From: Bog-473 sp963804055
GTDB lineage: Bacteria > Actinomycetota > Acidimicrobiia > Acidimicrobiales > RAAP-2
Assembly (NCBI GenBank): GCA_963804055.1
Contig: CAWDOU010000012.1
Location: 115,506-179,505 of the forward strand
Reading direction: 5' to 3'
DNA: 64,000 nt
Both the position numbers and the translations under genes were made by a program. How positions within the stretch are numbered: the first letter of the stretch is position 1; the number at the start of each line of letters is the position of its first letter. The notes beneath the pieces are model-generated. The model was not told the origin of the DNA. It saw only the letters and a list, made by a program, of their open reading frames with translations, and searched no databases. Below are positions 9,021 through 19,248 of this stretch, in pieces.

Positions 9021-10243
9021 AAGCTGCGAACGCGTTCTGCCTGATCGGTGGGCTCGTCCTGGCGGGCAGCGTCACGCTTTCTCCGTCTCCCGGTGAAATG
9101 GCCTCGGCTGCGTCGCCGACCGCCGTTTCCGCGCCGGCCGGAACGATGCCGAACGCCACGCCGCTCTCGAGCACCCCGCCCCCCGGGGCCGTTCCCATCG
9201 GCGACGACGACAATGCCGAGAAGATCGTTCGCCACCTTCCCGGTGGCACCGCCTTCGTCCTGGCGGCGGGCGTGCACCCGCTCTTTTCGGTCATGCCGCT
9301 CCCGGGCGACCAGTTCTTCGCGCAACCGGGCGCCGTTCTCGACGGCGAGCATGCAGTCCTGACCGCGTTCAAGGTCCCGCACGGCAGCACGGCGGACAAC
9401 GTGCACATCCTGGGGGCCAGTGAGTCACAGCCTTTGATCATCGAGGACTACGGGAAGGTGCCGCACTCGCAGGTCGGTGCCGTGCAGACCAACAGCCAAT
9501 CCCCGACACCCGTCTACTCGTCAGGCTGGTGGCTCCAGTGGGTCGAGGTCACCGGAAGCTCCGCCCGCGGTATCTCGCTCTCGGACGACATGGTCATCCT
9601 CCAGTGCAACGTGGTCGGCAACGGCCGACTCGGGATCGGAGGCGCTGGGTCAGGCGAGACCATCATCGACACCACGGTGTCGCAGAACGGGCTGACCGTC
9701 GGTCATCGTGGCTGGGAAGCCGGGGGCATCAAGGCCACGGGCAGCAACGTCCTGATCGCACATGACCGCATCGACGGAAACGGCGCGCCTGGGGTGTGGA
9801 CGGACGGTGGAGCCACCGGTGTCGTCGTGCAGGACAACCAGATGAGCGCCAACCGGTTCGGCATCCGCGTCGAAATCAGCGACCACGTGACGGTGGCCTC
9901 GAACGCCATACAGCAGAGTCAACAGCAGTCGATCCTGGTCATTGCGTCAGCCAACGTCACGGTCATCCACAACACGCTCACCGATAACTTCGGGGGCATC
10001 ATCGTCGGAGGGGTGGGGACCGTAAACAAGACGGGCATCCACCTCGGCAACGTCCAAGTCACCGGGAACACAGTGGTCGACTCCGGCGCCACGGGCCTCC
10101 ACCAGACTCCCCCGCCTGGCACGTCGATCAGCTTCAACGACGACCGTTTCGTCGGCGGTCACCTCCAGTGGGACGGCCACGGCATCAGCTTCGGGGCGCT
10201 GCAGGCACTGGGCCAGGAGCGCCACGGGACGTGGACCAGGTAG
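9017..10243 (+). CDS. Secreted right-handed parallel beta-helix protein
   Basis: 408 residues, starting at TTG 9017 within the stop codon of the preceding gene. A signal peptide (KAANAFCLIGGLVLAG, cleaved near 35) is followed by Pro/Ala-rich sequence. From about residue 130 on there are successive beta-helix rungs such as VLIAHDRIDGNGAPGVWTDG, VVVQDNQMSANRFGIRVE and VTVIHNTLTDNFGGIIVG, typical of PbH1/pectate-lyase-fold repeats. No catalytic triad of a specific polysaccharide lyase could be assigned. Translational coupling to the propeller protein suggests they act together on or at the surface glycan made by the upstream genes. Confidence 0.75.
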   Translation: MKAANAFCLIGGLVLAGSVTLSPSPGEMASAASPTAVSAPAGTMPNATPLSSTPPPGAVPIGDDDNAEKIVRHLPGGTAFVLAAGVHPLFSVMPLPGDQFFAQPGAVLDGEHAVLTAFKVPHGSTADNVHILGASESQPLIIEDYGKVPHSQVGAVQTNSQSPTPVYSSGWWLQWVEVTGSSARGISLSDDMVILQCNVVGNGRLGIGGAGSGETIIDTTVSQNGLTVGHRGWEAGGIKATGSNVLIAHDRIDGNGAPGVWTDGGATGVVVQDNQMSANRFGIRVEISDHVTVASNAIQQSQQQSILVIASANVTVIHNTLTDNFGGIIVGGVGTVNKTGIHLGNVQVTGNTVVDSGATGLHQTPPPGTSISFNDDRFVGGHLQWDGHGISFGALQALGQERHGTWTR

Positions 10244-10339
10244 GTCGGATCAACCGGAGGGTCCCGTCGGCCTCAGTTAGAGACAGCGCCGACCAATTCC
10301 GAGACGGCACCCGATCGACTCAGAATCTTTCACAGATAT

Positions 10340-12488
10340 TTAGGTGACCCTCCAATGGAACGACGTCCCAGCCGATTGCCCATCCAGTCCTGTGGCCGCG
10401 ACATTCACAAAGAAATTCCCATGCTGAGTTGGCACGCCCGACATGAGTCCAGAGGACGGATCGATTGAAACGCCGGGGGGCAACCCTGTGGCGCTGAAGG
10501 CAAGACTCGCACCGTTGAGGTCCGTCGCAATTGCCACCAGTTGCACCGATGGGCCGTCGAGACTGGACAGCTGATTCTGAATGTGCTGAAACCGAACGGC
10601 TGGGACCAGCATCCAGCCCAGAACCCGGAGCACGCGAGACCCCGTGACTTCCAAGGTCGTGGCGTCCAGATGCGTCTGCGCGGTCACGTCTTCTGCTTGC
10701 GCGAGCGAACCCGAGATCAGTCCGGTCGAGGAATCAAGTTGGAGGCCATCGGGTAAAGGGGCCGCCGAGTAGGTCAGCTGCTGACCTGGGTCGCTGAACG
10801 GTGCCAAGGCCTGAAGGTACAACAGGAATTGGGGCGAACCACCGGCAATGGTCTGTCCGGGTGGTCGAACAAGATAGGTGGAGCTTCGCAACTGGTGCGG
10901 TCCGGCGGCTGTTGGAATCCGCGGCGTGGCCACGACGGAGTTGCTGATACTGGTCGAAGAAACCCCCAATGAGGTCACAGCCGCCACCGCAGCCCAAAGT
11001 TCGGTCCCAACCTGAACCGTAAACGTCGCCTCGCAGACCACGGGCGTACCAGTGCACGCGGAACTCGGGATCGTCTGTGCCAAGGCCGGTTGCCTTGCAA
11101 GGCGGACGGCGTACTCGAGCACGGGGCCGAGACTCGTGTCGCTCGGAGGTTGCCACGAGACGGAGATGGTTGCGGGCCCGGCAACCGCAGTCACGGCTTG
11201 AGGTGAAGATGCTGGGCTTTCAACGGTGAAGCGATCGTCTGGCGTGAGTGCTGACTCCCCGAAGCCGTTTGTGACCTGAATATCGAGTGTCCTCTGCGGA
11301 AGGAACGGCGTCACGGCGGAAATCATCGAATCGCTCTCGACGGTAAAGGATGACGCCGGGACGCCACCAAACGTCACCATCGTCGCCCCGGTGAAATCGG
11401 AACCAGTAATCGTTACGTTGCTCGACGGCGTCGCAAGCCCCGACGACGGGCTCACCGATGTCACGAAGGGGTCGCCCGTTACCGATGTCGGCAGTCTGCC
11501 GATCGAATTCGATGCGGGATCCGTGAACCAGATGGCTCCGTCTGGACCAGAGGTGATCCCGAACGGCTGGTTGACGTCGACAAGCGGGTTCGTGGTAGTG
11601 ATCGAACCGTCGGTGGTGATGCGACCGATGGAGTCAGAAAGACTATTCGCAAACCAGAGCGCGCCGTCGGGGCCAACGGTGATCTCTTCGGGGAAACTGA
11701 TGAGATTGCTCGAGTACGAGGTCACCGATCCGCCCGTTGTAATGCGTCCAATCGATGCGCCGAATGAATTGGTGAACCAGAGAGCTCCATCAGGTCCGGC
11801 GACAATACCCACAGGATTCCGAATCGATGGGTCTGTGAAATGCGAGATCACGCCATCTGTCGTAATACGACCGATGGAGTTGCCGGAGCTGTTGGTGAAC
11901 CAGAGTGCTCCGTCGGGACCGGTCGCGATTTCGTCGGGCGCGTCAATGCTCGGATCCGCGGAAATTGGTGACCATTCCATCCGTGGTAATTCGTCCAATG
12001 GAGTTGCCGTTGTGATTGACGAACCACAGCGCACCATCCGGGCCCACGGCAAGGCCCTCAGGCTGATTCATGGTCGGATCGGAATACGTAGTGAGATCTC
12101 CATCGGTCGTCAACCTCGACACCCCGTTACTCAAGTAGTCCGTAAACCAGAGGGCGCCGTCGGGTCCGGTGACAATGTTGTTCGGATGCGGTGATCCCGG
12201 AAGCGGAAAGTTGGTGATCGTTCCGGTCGGGCTGATCCGCCCAACCGAGTTGCCGTCTTCATTCGTAAACCAGAGAGCATCGTCCGGACCCGTCGTTATG
12301 GCGAACGGATCATCGATGGTGGGGCCCGTGTAGATCGATTCTCCCTGGCCGGCGGCTGCGACCTGGGATCCTCCCGTAGGAAGAAGAGCGATGCACGGGA
12401 TCGCGATGACAAACACCGCCAACAGGTCCGCGCACAACCTGGACGCGTGTAACGCGCAGCGTGCCCCGCGATGCTTCAATCTCCACAC
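10340..12488 (-). CDS. Streptogramin-lyase-type propeller with IPT, Fn3 and Ig-like domains (frameshifted)
   Basis: Secreted protein read in two frames. A hydrophobic leader (LLAVFVIAIPCIALLP) is followed by seven repeats of the type GPDGALWFTNSSGNSIGRITTDG..., the Vgb/virginiamycin-B-lyase-like blade; then an IPT/TIG domain (SVSPSSGLATPSSNVTITG), an Fn3-like domain (ISVSWQPPSD), and two putative-Ig (He_PIG) modules (LPDGLQLDSSTGLISG, LPPGVSIDPSSGLMSG). The shift lies at about 11960, between blades 3 and 4: removing one C from TTCCGCGG restores NFADPSIDAP and joins the frames; total length is 3n+1, as expected for one extra base. GTG 12488 is the likeliest start but lacks a good ribosome site. 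The gene looks visibly less GC-rich than its neighbours. Role unknown; surface recognition is plausible. Confidence 0.7.
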
Positions 12489-12712
12489 CGTGCGCCCCGT
12501 TTCGAGATGTGTCGTCCAACCATCACCGCGTCCCCACGCCAACGGCCGTGTGGCGCGCTGGCCGAAACTACACAACGACAGGCTGAAGCCGATGCGGGTT
12601 TTACTGTTGGTCACACTTCTGTCACAGAGCAGGCACTCTGCGTGACGTTCTTCCGACCGCTTCTCTTCATCATCATCACGCTCTCGTGATGGATCTCGAG
12701 TGGTGGATGCCG

Positions 12713-15247
12713 CTAGGAAGCCGGCGCCGGGAGATCCTCTCCGTTGCCCACGACTCCGGTCCGGCTCGTCACACGGCGCCGCCAGCGTTGCCATGACGGC
12801 ACCACGAACAACCCCACCAGAGCTGCCAGCCCGATGAGCGTGGCCACCAACCCGAGGTAGTCGGCACCCGAAGCCCCGTAGGTGAGCGTCACGTCATGAC
12901 TGGTGGGTACCACCACCATGAGATTGGGCGTCACGCGGAATGGTCCGTCCGCTCCACTGACATGCCAATTGGGGAAGTAGGACACCTTGACCAGCACCGG
13001 CGTCCCCACCCGGGAGACGTGGAAGCTGAGAGACGAATCCGTTTGCGTGATACCGGTGACCGTCGTCTTTCCGACATGTTTGACGGTCGGGCGGACGTCG
13101 CTCACCGGCGTGCGGGGCCAGTCCGCCGGGCCGCTCTGGGCCAGCTCCACGTTCCACTTGCTCGGGTCGGCGTACCAGGTCAGCGCGGGCCCCTCCTTGG
13201 TGGCACTGCCGAGCCAGCTCGAGGGCCCCGGCTGCACGCCGGAGAGCACCACCGGGTCGTTGGCCAGCGGCGTGACCACCGCCGCATCCTTCACCAGGTA
13301 GATGTCCCACGTGGTGTGGGTGTCGACGCCGCCGTAGTTGTAGGTCCACGGGCCCGTCTTGGCGACGAGCCGCAGGTCCGGATCGACCGCGGCCTCCTGC
13401 TCGACCTGGGGCGTCTCTGCAATGAAGTACTTCACTCCGAGCAGCTGCAGGTGTTGCACTCCGAGCGTCACGTTGAGGCTGCCGTACGGGAGCCCGACCT
13501 CGGGCTCCGACGGCCCGGCGGACAGCTCCGCCTGGTTCAGGAAGTGGTACGGCGTGGTGGCCGAGGACTCGAAGAGGAGACCTTCCATGGAGTCGATGCA
13601 GCCGTTGGTCTCGTAGGGCAGCAGCATGAGCGCTTCGGGTGTGCCGAAGCGGTTCTCGCTCGCGCTGTACTCCCACATGGCGCGGCCGCAGCCGTAGCGC
13701 TGCCCCATCGCAGCCATCGTCTGCATCAGGGTGTGGAACTCCGGATAGGAGGCCTGGCCCTCGTAGCCCTCGTAGTTGTAGTTCGACCAGTTCGTGACCT
13801 CGTTGGGGCCGACCGTCACCGGCAACGACGAGGCCGAGAGGATGAAGGGCGGCACGACCGCCACCATGACGCCGAGCAGGCCGAGGATGGCACCGCTGAC
13901 GGCGGCCGGACCCCAGCGACGCGGCCTCGGTGGTGGTGGCGGCCACCGGGGCGGGTCCGGCTCCAGCGCCAGTTCGTCGGTGGCGACCGGCTCGTCCCAC
14001 GGGCGGTGGGGTGGCGGCACCTCGGACCACGGAGCGGCTTCGGCGGCAGCCACACGGCTGTCCCGGGCCCGGCGCCATGCGATCGCCACGATCATGCTCC
14101 AGGTCCCGAAGGCCCAGGCGGCCATGAAGTAGACGGAGATGAACCAGAGTGGGAGCAGCCGGACGTTGTAGAGGCTGCCCTGCGGGTCGACCGCGGTCGC
14201 CACGGCTGACACGACCCCCAACACCGTCACGGTGATCCCGAAGCGGCTGCGCGTGACCACAGCCGTGACAGCCCCGATCCCCGCCAGCACGAGAGCCCAG
14301 GCGTCAGCCTCGCGGAAGTACTGGGCCCACCCTTCCACGTTGGTGTACCCCATCGACGACGAGTACGCGTGCTCCAATCCGAAGGGAACGAGCCACCAGC
14401 CGGTGAGCAACAGTCCGATCCCCACTGTCGATCCCGCCCACCAGAGGGTGCGCGTCCAGGGCACCGGTGCCGCGGAGCGATCGCTGCGCCAGGCGTGCAA
14501 GCGCGCATCGGAGATCCCCCAACGCGCCGGCAGGAGCTCGACGATGGTCAGGATGACCGCGCCACCCAATGCGTACATGCCGGGGACGATGTGCGACAGC
14601 ACGGTCCCGGCGAGCACGATCGCGGCCCACCCGCGGTATCTCCCCTCCCTGATCGCACAGGCGAAGAGCCCGAGAAAGAGCACGGCCAGAGACAGGCTGA
14701 AGGAATAGGCGTACTCCCCCGCCAACGTCGAGAAGAGGTTCCCGCCGTAAATGGTGAAGGTGTAGTCGAACAGGAAGGGCAGTGTCGCCGCGGCCAGCAG
14801 GGTGGGGAGCGGGGCCCGGAGCCGGAAGAACCTGCCGCATGCCCAGGCGCAGATCGGCAGCATCACCGAACCGAGGATCGTCCCCAGCTTGAAGGCCACG
14901 CCGTAGGGGATGATCCATCCGCCGATGGCGATGAAGAGGTCGGGGATCGTGAAATAGAACGTGTAGAGCGGAAACCCGTCGTACCAGCCAGGATCCCATC
15001 CGGTGAGGTGGCCGTGGCTGACCAGGCTCTCGAGGAACTTGGGCATCGCAATGTGCGCGCCGGTGTCGCCGCCGGTGGTCGTCGTGTTGGTCAGCAGCAT
15101 GCTCGGGTGCAGCTGCGACAACGTCACGATGATGACGCTGGCGATCGTGATGACGGTGATGGCCCCCGGTACCCACCACCAACTCCCCCGGGACGACATG
15201 CCGGTATCCGGCGTCGACGGGTCGGATTCCGGAGGGACCTGCTCCAT
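12713..15247 (-). CDS. Large GT-C/YfhO-like multi-spanning membrane protein (PTPS-related membrane family)
   Basis: About 844 residues from ATG 15247, chosen because CGGAG lies 8 bases upstream; an upstream start at 15328 is possible. One N-terminal membrane segment is followed by a luminal loop with TGGDTGAHIAMPKFLESL and GWDPGWYDGFPLYTFYF, and then about ten more segments to residue 480; a large extracytoplasmic domain (about 490-800) and one last segment close the protein. The early acidic GGDTGAH loop and the overall plan match GT-C glycosyltransferase-like proteins annotated as YfhO or 6-pyruvoyl-tetrahydropterin-synthase-related membrane proteins. It probably uses a polyprenyl-phosphate sugar donor, which fits the polysaccharide region, but no substrate can be given. 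Confidence 0.65.
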   Translation of the reverse strand: MEQVPPESDPSTPDTGMSSRGSWWWVPGAITVITIASVIIVTLSQLHPSMLLTNTTTTGGDTGAHIAMPKFLESLVSHGHLTGWDPGWYDGFPLYTFYFTIPDLFIAIGGWIIPYGVAFKLGTILGSVMLPICAWACGRFFRLRAPLPTLLAAATLPFLFDYTFTIYGGNLFSTLAGEYAYSFSLSLAVLFLGLFACAIREGRYRGWAAIVLAGTVLSHIVPGMYALGGAVILTIVELLPARWGISDARLHAWRSDRSAAPVPWTRTLWWAGSTVGIGLLLTGWWLVPFGLEHAYSSSMGYTNVEGWAQYFREADAWALVLAGIGAVTAVVTRSRFGITVTVLGVVSAVATAVDPQGSLYNVRLLPLWFISVYFMAAWAFGTWSMIVAIAWRRARDSRVAAAEAAPWSEVPPPHRPWDEPVATDELALEPDPPRWPPPPPRPRRWGPAAVSGAILGLLGVMVAVVPPFILSASSLPVTVGPNEVTNWSNYNYEGYEGQASYPEFHTLMQTMAAMGQRYGCGRAMWEYSASENRFGTPEALMLLPYETNGCIDSMEGLLFESSATTPYHFLNQAELSAGPSEPEVGLPYGSLNVTLGVQHLQLLGVKYFIAETPQVEQEAAVDPDLRLVAKTGPWTYNYGGVDTHTTWDIYLVKDAAVVTPLANDPVVLSGVQPGPSSWLGSATKEGPALTWYADPSKWNVELAQSGPADWPRTPVSDVRPTVKHVGKTTVTGITQTDSSLSFHVSRVGTPVLVKVSYFPNWHVSGADGPFRVTPNLMVVVPTSHDVTLTYGASGADYLGLVATLIGLAALVGLFVVPSWQRWRRRVTSRTGVVGNGEDLPAPAS

Positions 15248-15461
15248 CACGTCGGCTCCGGGCTGAGTGAGCTCAGTCACCTGCGACCATGTGCGAGCCA
15301 GCGCGGTCCAACATGCCCCTCGAACCACGGTCGTTCCGCCACATCGCGCTTACGTTATCGGCCCGATCTCCGTCGGAGGGCTCAGGTCAGCAGGGTCCCG
15401 CGGGCCCGCTGCCTGGGAAAAGGTCCCACGGGCGGGCACGATCGGCTCCGCGCACCTCAGA

Positions 15462-15752
15462 TCAGCGGGCGACCCCCACCCGCGCCGCCGGACGGGAACC
15501 CGGCTGCTCCCGCAGGATCGGCGAGAAGACAGGCGGGTCGGCGACGTCGGGCGCCAACGCACCATTGATCTGCTGCCACGTTCGCCGTGCCGTTTGGTGC
15601 AGGCGCTGGCGACGTGCCGCCCCGTTCTGGGAATCGAAGTAATAGGCCAGTCCGAATCCGAGGGCGGACGCCACGATCCTCCCCGTGGCCCTCCTCCCTC
15701 GTTGTATCCGCCTGCTTGCTGCACGCAAGAGTTCCTGCCGGTGTGCCTGCAT
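15462..15752 (-). CDS. Small YtxH-like protein
   Basis: 96 residues. ATG 15752 is preceded by GGGAGG at good spacing. A short hydrophobic stretch ASALGFGLAYYFDSQNGAARRQRLH near residues 28-53 matches the YtxH-like pattern (hydrophobic helix, then FDP/S..G..RR), common in small actinobacterial membrane-associated proteins. The rest is basic and Pro-rich. Function unknown. Confidence 0.6.
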   Translation of the reverse strand: MQAHRQELLRAASRRIQRGRRATGRIVASALGFGLAYYFDSQNGAARRQRLHQTARRTWQQINGALAPDVADPPVFSPILREQPGSRPAARVGVAR

Positions 15753-15805
15753 TGCGCAGCCTCCCTCGACTACAGCAATACCCCGTCTTCGCGGTGGAAA
15801 ACCGC

Positions 15806-18295
15806 TCAGCCCCGGACCCGAGTCGAGCTGGGGTCGTAGAGAGCACCGGTGCGGACGTCGATCGGCACCACCTCGTCACCGACCGTCGCCTCCCAGGTCC
15901 CGGCGCTCAGGTCGTCGCGGCCGACAGGCCCGCCGTCGGGGCGCCACACGTAGGCGAGCCCCACGGCCGACCCGCACGTGGCGGACCACGCCGCCGACGT
16001 CACCTGGCCGGCGGGTGCACCGTCGTGCAGCACGAGCTCGCCTCCCCAGAGCATTGAGGCGGGCTCGCGCACCTGGAACGAGACGAGGCGCCGCCGCGGG
16101 CCCGCCGCAATGGCCGACTCGAGGGCGCTCCGGCCCACGAAGTCGATGGATGTCGCGAGCTTGCAGGTGAAGCGCAGGCCGGCCTCGAGTGGGGTGTGGT
16201 CCGGCGTCAGGTCGGAGCCGAACGCCCGGTAGCCCTTGTCGAGCCGGAGGCTGTTGATGGCGTAGTACCCCGCATCGACGAGACCGAGATCGGACCCGGC
16301 GCCCACCAGGTCCTCGTAGACGCCGACCGCGAACTCGGCCGGGACGTAGAGCTCCCAGCCCAACTCGCCGACGTAGGTGATCCGGGTGGCGCGGACCGTG
16401 GCGTAGCCGAGGGCGATCTCGCGGCTCGACGAGAAGGGGAACGCCTCGTCGGACAGGTCGGCCGTGCCCAGGCGCCCGAGGAGCGCACGCGACGCCGGGC
16501 CCATGACGCCGATGACGGCGAACGCCGAAGAGACATCGACGACCGACACGTGGTCCCTCCGACGGAGGTGCCGCTCGATCCATGCCGCGTCCCGCACCGG
16601 CGAGGCCGCGCTCGTCACGAGGAGATAGCGGTCCGCCGCCAACCGGGTCACCGTGACATCGGCTTCGTAGCCTGCACGCTCGTTGAGCATGCCGGTGTAG
16701 ACGGCCCGCCCCGGCTCGACGGCGACGTCGGCCGTGCAGAGTCGCTGCAGCACCGTCTCGGCATCCCGGCCGACGACGAGGAGCTTCCCGAAGGATGTCT
16801 CGTCGAAGACCGCCACGCGCTCCCGGGTGGCCGCCTGCTCCGCAGCCGACCAGGCGAGCCAATCGGGCCGACCCCAGGTGTAGTCGAGCTCCGCCGACTG
16901 CCCGGACGGGGCGAAGACGTTGGGTCGCTCCCACCCCATCTTGGAGCCGAACACCGCGCCCTTGGCGGCCAGGAGGTGATGGAGGGGCGAACGGCGGAAG
17001 GGGCGCGCCGTTGCCAGCTCGCGGTTCGGCCACGGCACTGCGTAGTGCAGGCCGAGGACCTCTCCTACCCGGTCACGCAACCACCGGTTGTTGGCGTTGA
17101 AGGGGGCGAACCGTCGAATATCGACCGCGACGAGATCGCTCGCCGGCTCGCCCTCGACGATCCAGTCGGCCAGGGCGCGTCCGGCGCCGCCGGCCGATGC
17201 GATGCCGACCGAATTGAAGCCGGCCCCGACGAAGAAGCCGCGGAGGGCGGGGGCCTCGCCCAGGATGAACTGGTTGTCGGGGGTGAAGCTCTCCGGCCCG
17301 TTGTAGAGCTTCTTCAGCCCGGTGTGTTGCAGCACCGGGATCCGTTGGACGGCCGACTCCATCAGCACGCTGAAGTGATCCCAGTCTTCCTCCAGGAGCT
17401 GGAACTCGAACGGGTGCGGCAACGCGTCCGGCGCGACCCAGGGCTTGGCCGTCGGCTCGAAGCCGCCCACGACCAGTCCGCCGACCTCTTCCTTGACGTA
17501 CGTGTACCCGTCGGGGTCGCGCAAAATGGGCAGGTCGGGGCGGACACCCTCTATGGCCTCGGTCACGACGTAGAAGTGCTCGGCCGAGTGCAGCGGCACG
17601 TCGACCCCGCAGAGGAGACCGACCGCCTTGGCCCACTGGCCGGCGCAGTTCACGACCACCTCGGCCTCCATCGGGCCCCGGTCCGTCACGACGCCCGTGA
17701 CGCGGCCTTGGCTGGTGGCGATCGCGGTGACCCTGGTGTGCTCCGCGATGCGCACGCCGCGCTGGCGGCTCCCCCGGGCGAGTGACGCGGTCACGTCGAC
17801 CGGGTTCACGGTGGCATCGCCGGGCAGCCAGAGCGCGCCGAGCAGGTCGCCGATCTCCAGAATGGGGTACCGCGCCAGAGCCTGGGCGGGCGTGAGGAGC
17901 TCGCACTCCAGGTCGTACGCCTCGGCCGTGGCGGCCGTACGGCGGAGCTGCACCAGGCGCTCCGGCGTGCGCGCCACCGTCACACCCCCGCACCGCTTGA
18001 GGCCCGTGGCCAGCCCCGTCTCGGCCTCCAGCTCGCCGTAGAGGCGCGCCGAGTACTGCACCAGGCGCGTCCCGGACTCGGTGGCCCGCAGCTGGCCGAG
18101 GAGGCCGGCCGCATGCCAGGTCGTGCCGCACGACAGCTCTCCCTGCTCGAGCAGGACCACGTCGGTCCACCCGCGACGCGCCAGATGGTACGCGGTCGAC
18201 GTGCCGATGACACCGCCTCCGATGATCACGACGCGGGCGCGATCGGGAAGATCGCCCGTTCTGGGGATGTCCGTCCCCGTCGGCTCGTCCGTCAC
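15806..18295 (-). CDS. Dimethylglycine/sarcosine dehydrogenase-like FAD oxidoreductase with GcvT domain
   Basis: 829 residues. The N-terminal half is a DAO-type FAD domain: VVIIGGGVIGTSTAYHLARRG (about 22-42) is the dinucleotide fold and CGTTWHAAG (56-64) carries the His (H61) that in DMGDH/SARDH holds FAD covalently. The C-terminal half (from about 440) is a folate-binding GcvT/aminomethyltransferase domain with its barrel tail near the end. Such enzymes oxidatively N-demethylate methylated glycines or other amines and pass the one-carbon unit to tetrahydrofolate. It starts 4 bases after the choline-kinase-like gene, in an operon that opens with a permease, so it probably handles an imported methylated amine. 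Confidence 0.85.
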   Translation of the reverse strand: MTDEPTGTDIPRTGDLPDRARVVIIGGGVIGTSTAYHLARRGWTDVVLLEQGELSCGTTWHAAGLLGQLRATESGTRLVQYSARLYGELEAETGLATGLKRCGGVTVARTPERLVQLRRTAATAEAYDLECELLTPAQALARYPILEIGDLLGALWLPGDATVNPVDVTASLARGSRQRGVRIAEHTRVTAIATSQGRVTGVVTDRGPMEAEVVVNCAGQWAKAVGLLCGVDVPLHSAEHFYVVTEAIEGVRPDLPILRDPDGYTYVKEEVGGLVVGGFEPTAKPWVAPDALPHPFEFQLLEEDWDHFSVLMESAVQRIPVLQHTGLKKLYNGPESFTPDNQFILGEAPALRGFFVGAGFNSVGIASAGGAGRALADWIVEGEPASDLVAVDIRRFAPFNANNRWLRDRVGEVLGLHYAVPWPNRELATARPFRRSPLHHLLAAKGAVFGSKMGWERPNVFAPSGQSAELDYTWGRPDWLAWSAAEQAATRERVAVFDETSFGKLLVVGRDAETVLQRLCTADVAVEPGRAVYTGMLNERAGYEADVTVTRLAADRYLLVTSAASPVRDAAWIERHLRRRDHVSVVDVSSAFAVIGVMGPASRALLGRLGTADLSDEAFPFSSSREIALGYATVRATRITYVGELGWELYVPAEFAVGVYEDLVGAGSDLGLVDAGYYAINSLRLDKGYRAFGSDLTPDHTPLEAGLRFTCKLATSIDFVGRSALESAIAAGPRRRLVSFQVREPASMLWGGELVLHDGAPAGQVTSAAWSATCGSAVGLAYVWRPDGGPVGRDDLSAGTWEATVGDEVVPIDVRTGALYDPSSTRVRG

Positions 18296-18299
18296 CCGC

Positions 18300-19226
18300 T
18301 CAGTCTGCCCGCGCCGCGTCGGACAGGAGACGCTCGAGCTCGGGGCCGGCGAAGGTGGCCTCGGCCCGCTCGTACTTCTCCATCCCCCAGCTCCAGAAGT
18401 CGAAGTCGAGCGAGCTGGACCCGTCCTGGATGGAGGCCCAGAGCGTCCAGCCGTACTGCGACATCAGGCCCCAGAGCCGGGACCGCGCCACATGGCCACG
18501 CGACGGTGCCCCGTCGTACTCCTCGACCAGTTCCTCCAGCTGCTCGAGCGTGAGGTGGCACTCGCTCCAGATGTTGCCCAGCTCGAAGTACGGATCGTTG
18601 TTGCCCGCGTACTCGTAGTCGATGATCGACACCGTCCGGCCGTCGTCAATGAAGTTGGCCGCCAGCAGGTCGTTGTGACAGGGCCGCAAGGCGACAGGTC
18701 GCACGGCCAGCGCGCGGCGGATCCGTTCCACGGTCTCTGCGTGACCGAGATAGCCCGCCGGGAGACGGAACCCGCGGCGCTGGACCCGCGCCAGGTACTC
18801 GGGCTGCAACTCGAACATGTCGAACCGGTTGACGAACGCGGGGCCGGCGTGCAGCCTCCGGCAGGCGTCCGCCACCCGCGGCAGCATGCCCGGGCGCTGC
18901 AGGTGCTCGTCGCTCAGCGTCTCCCCCTCCAGGAATCCGATGACGAGAAGCCCTTCGTCGGGATGGAACTCGACGACCGGCGCCCCCACGCCGGCTGCGG
19001 CGGCGCGGACGCTGTTCTCGTATTCGGCCAGGCGGTCGACGCCGAGCCCGTCGGGGGACGAAGGTGCCGAGTGTCGGACCACGTAGACACCGGTGGGCGT
19101 CGACACCTTGTAGTTCTTGTTCGTGAGGCCGCCGGGCAGGGGTTCGACGTGACACGGCTGCCCGCGCAGCACGTCTATCCGCTCGAGCAGCGCGGCATCG
19201 ATCCCCGCGCCGTCACCGGCGCTCAC
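18300..19226 (-). CDS. Choline/ethanolamine-kinase-like phosphotransferase
   Basis: About 308 residues from GTG 19226; a longer frame exists but would overlap the permease gene. N-terminal PLPGGLTNKNYKV is the nucleotide-binding loop seen in choline kinases, and CHNDLLAANFIDD followed by SIIDYEYAGNNDPYFELGN carries the catalytic HxDxxxxN and IDxE/Y-metal motifs of the choline/ethanolamine kinase branch of the APH fold (the usual HGD is HND, as in that branch). It lies between a permease and a DMGDH-like oxidoreductase in one operon. Phosphorylation of an imported amino alcohol is inferred; the substrate is not determined by the sequence. Confidence 0.8.
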   Translation of the reverse strand: MSAGDGAGIDAALLERIDVLRGQPCHVEPLPGGLTNKNYKVSTPTGVYVVRHSAPSSPDGLGVDRLAEYENSVRAAAAGVGAPVVEFHPDEGLLVIGFLEGETLSDEHLQRPGMLPRVADACRRLHAGPAFVNRFDMFELQPEYLARVQRRGFRLPAGYLGHAETVERIRRALAVRPVALRPCHNDLLAANFIDDGRTVSIIDYEYAGNNDPYFELGNIWSECHLTLEQLEELVEEYDGAPSRGHVARSRLWGLMSQYGWTLWASIQDGSSSLDFDFWSWGMEKYERAEATFAGPELERLLSDAARAD

Positions 19227-19248
19227 CGCTGCGGCATCGGCCCGCCGC

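Noticed and set aside
12896..14209. Long open frame opposite the GT-C-like membrane gene
   Set aside because: Arg/Gly/His-rich composition with no domain; it is the mirror of a real gene in GC-rich DNA.
16196..17785. 529-codon open frame opposite the DMGDH-like gene
   Set aside because: Shadow frame; the minus-strand gene has clear FAD and GcvT domains.
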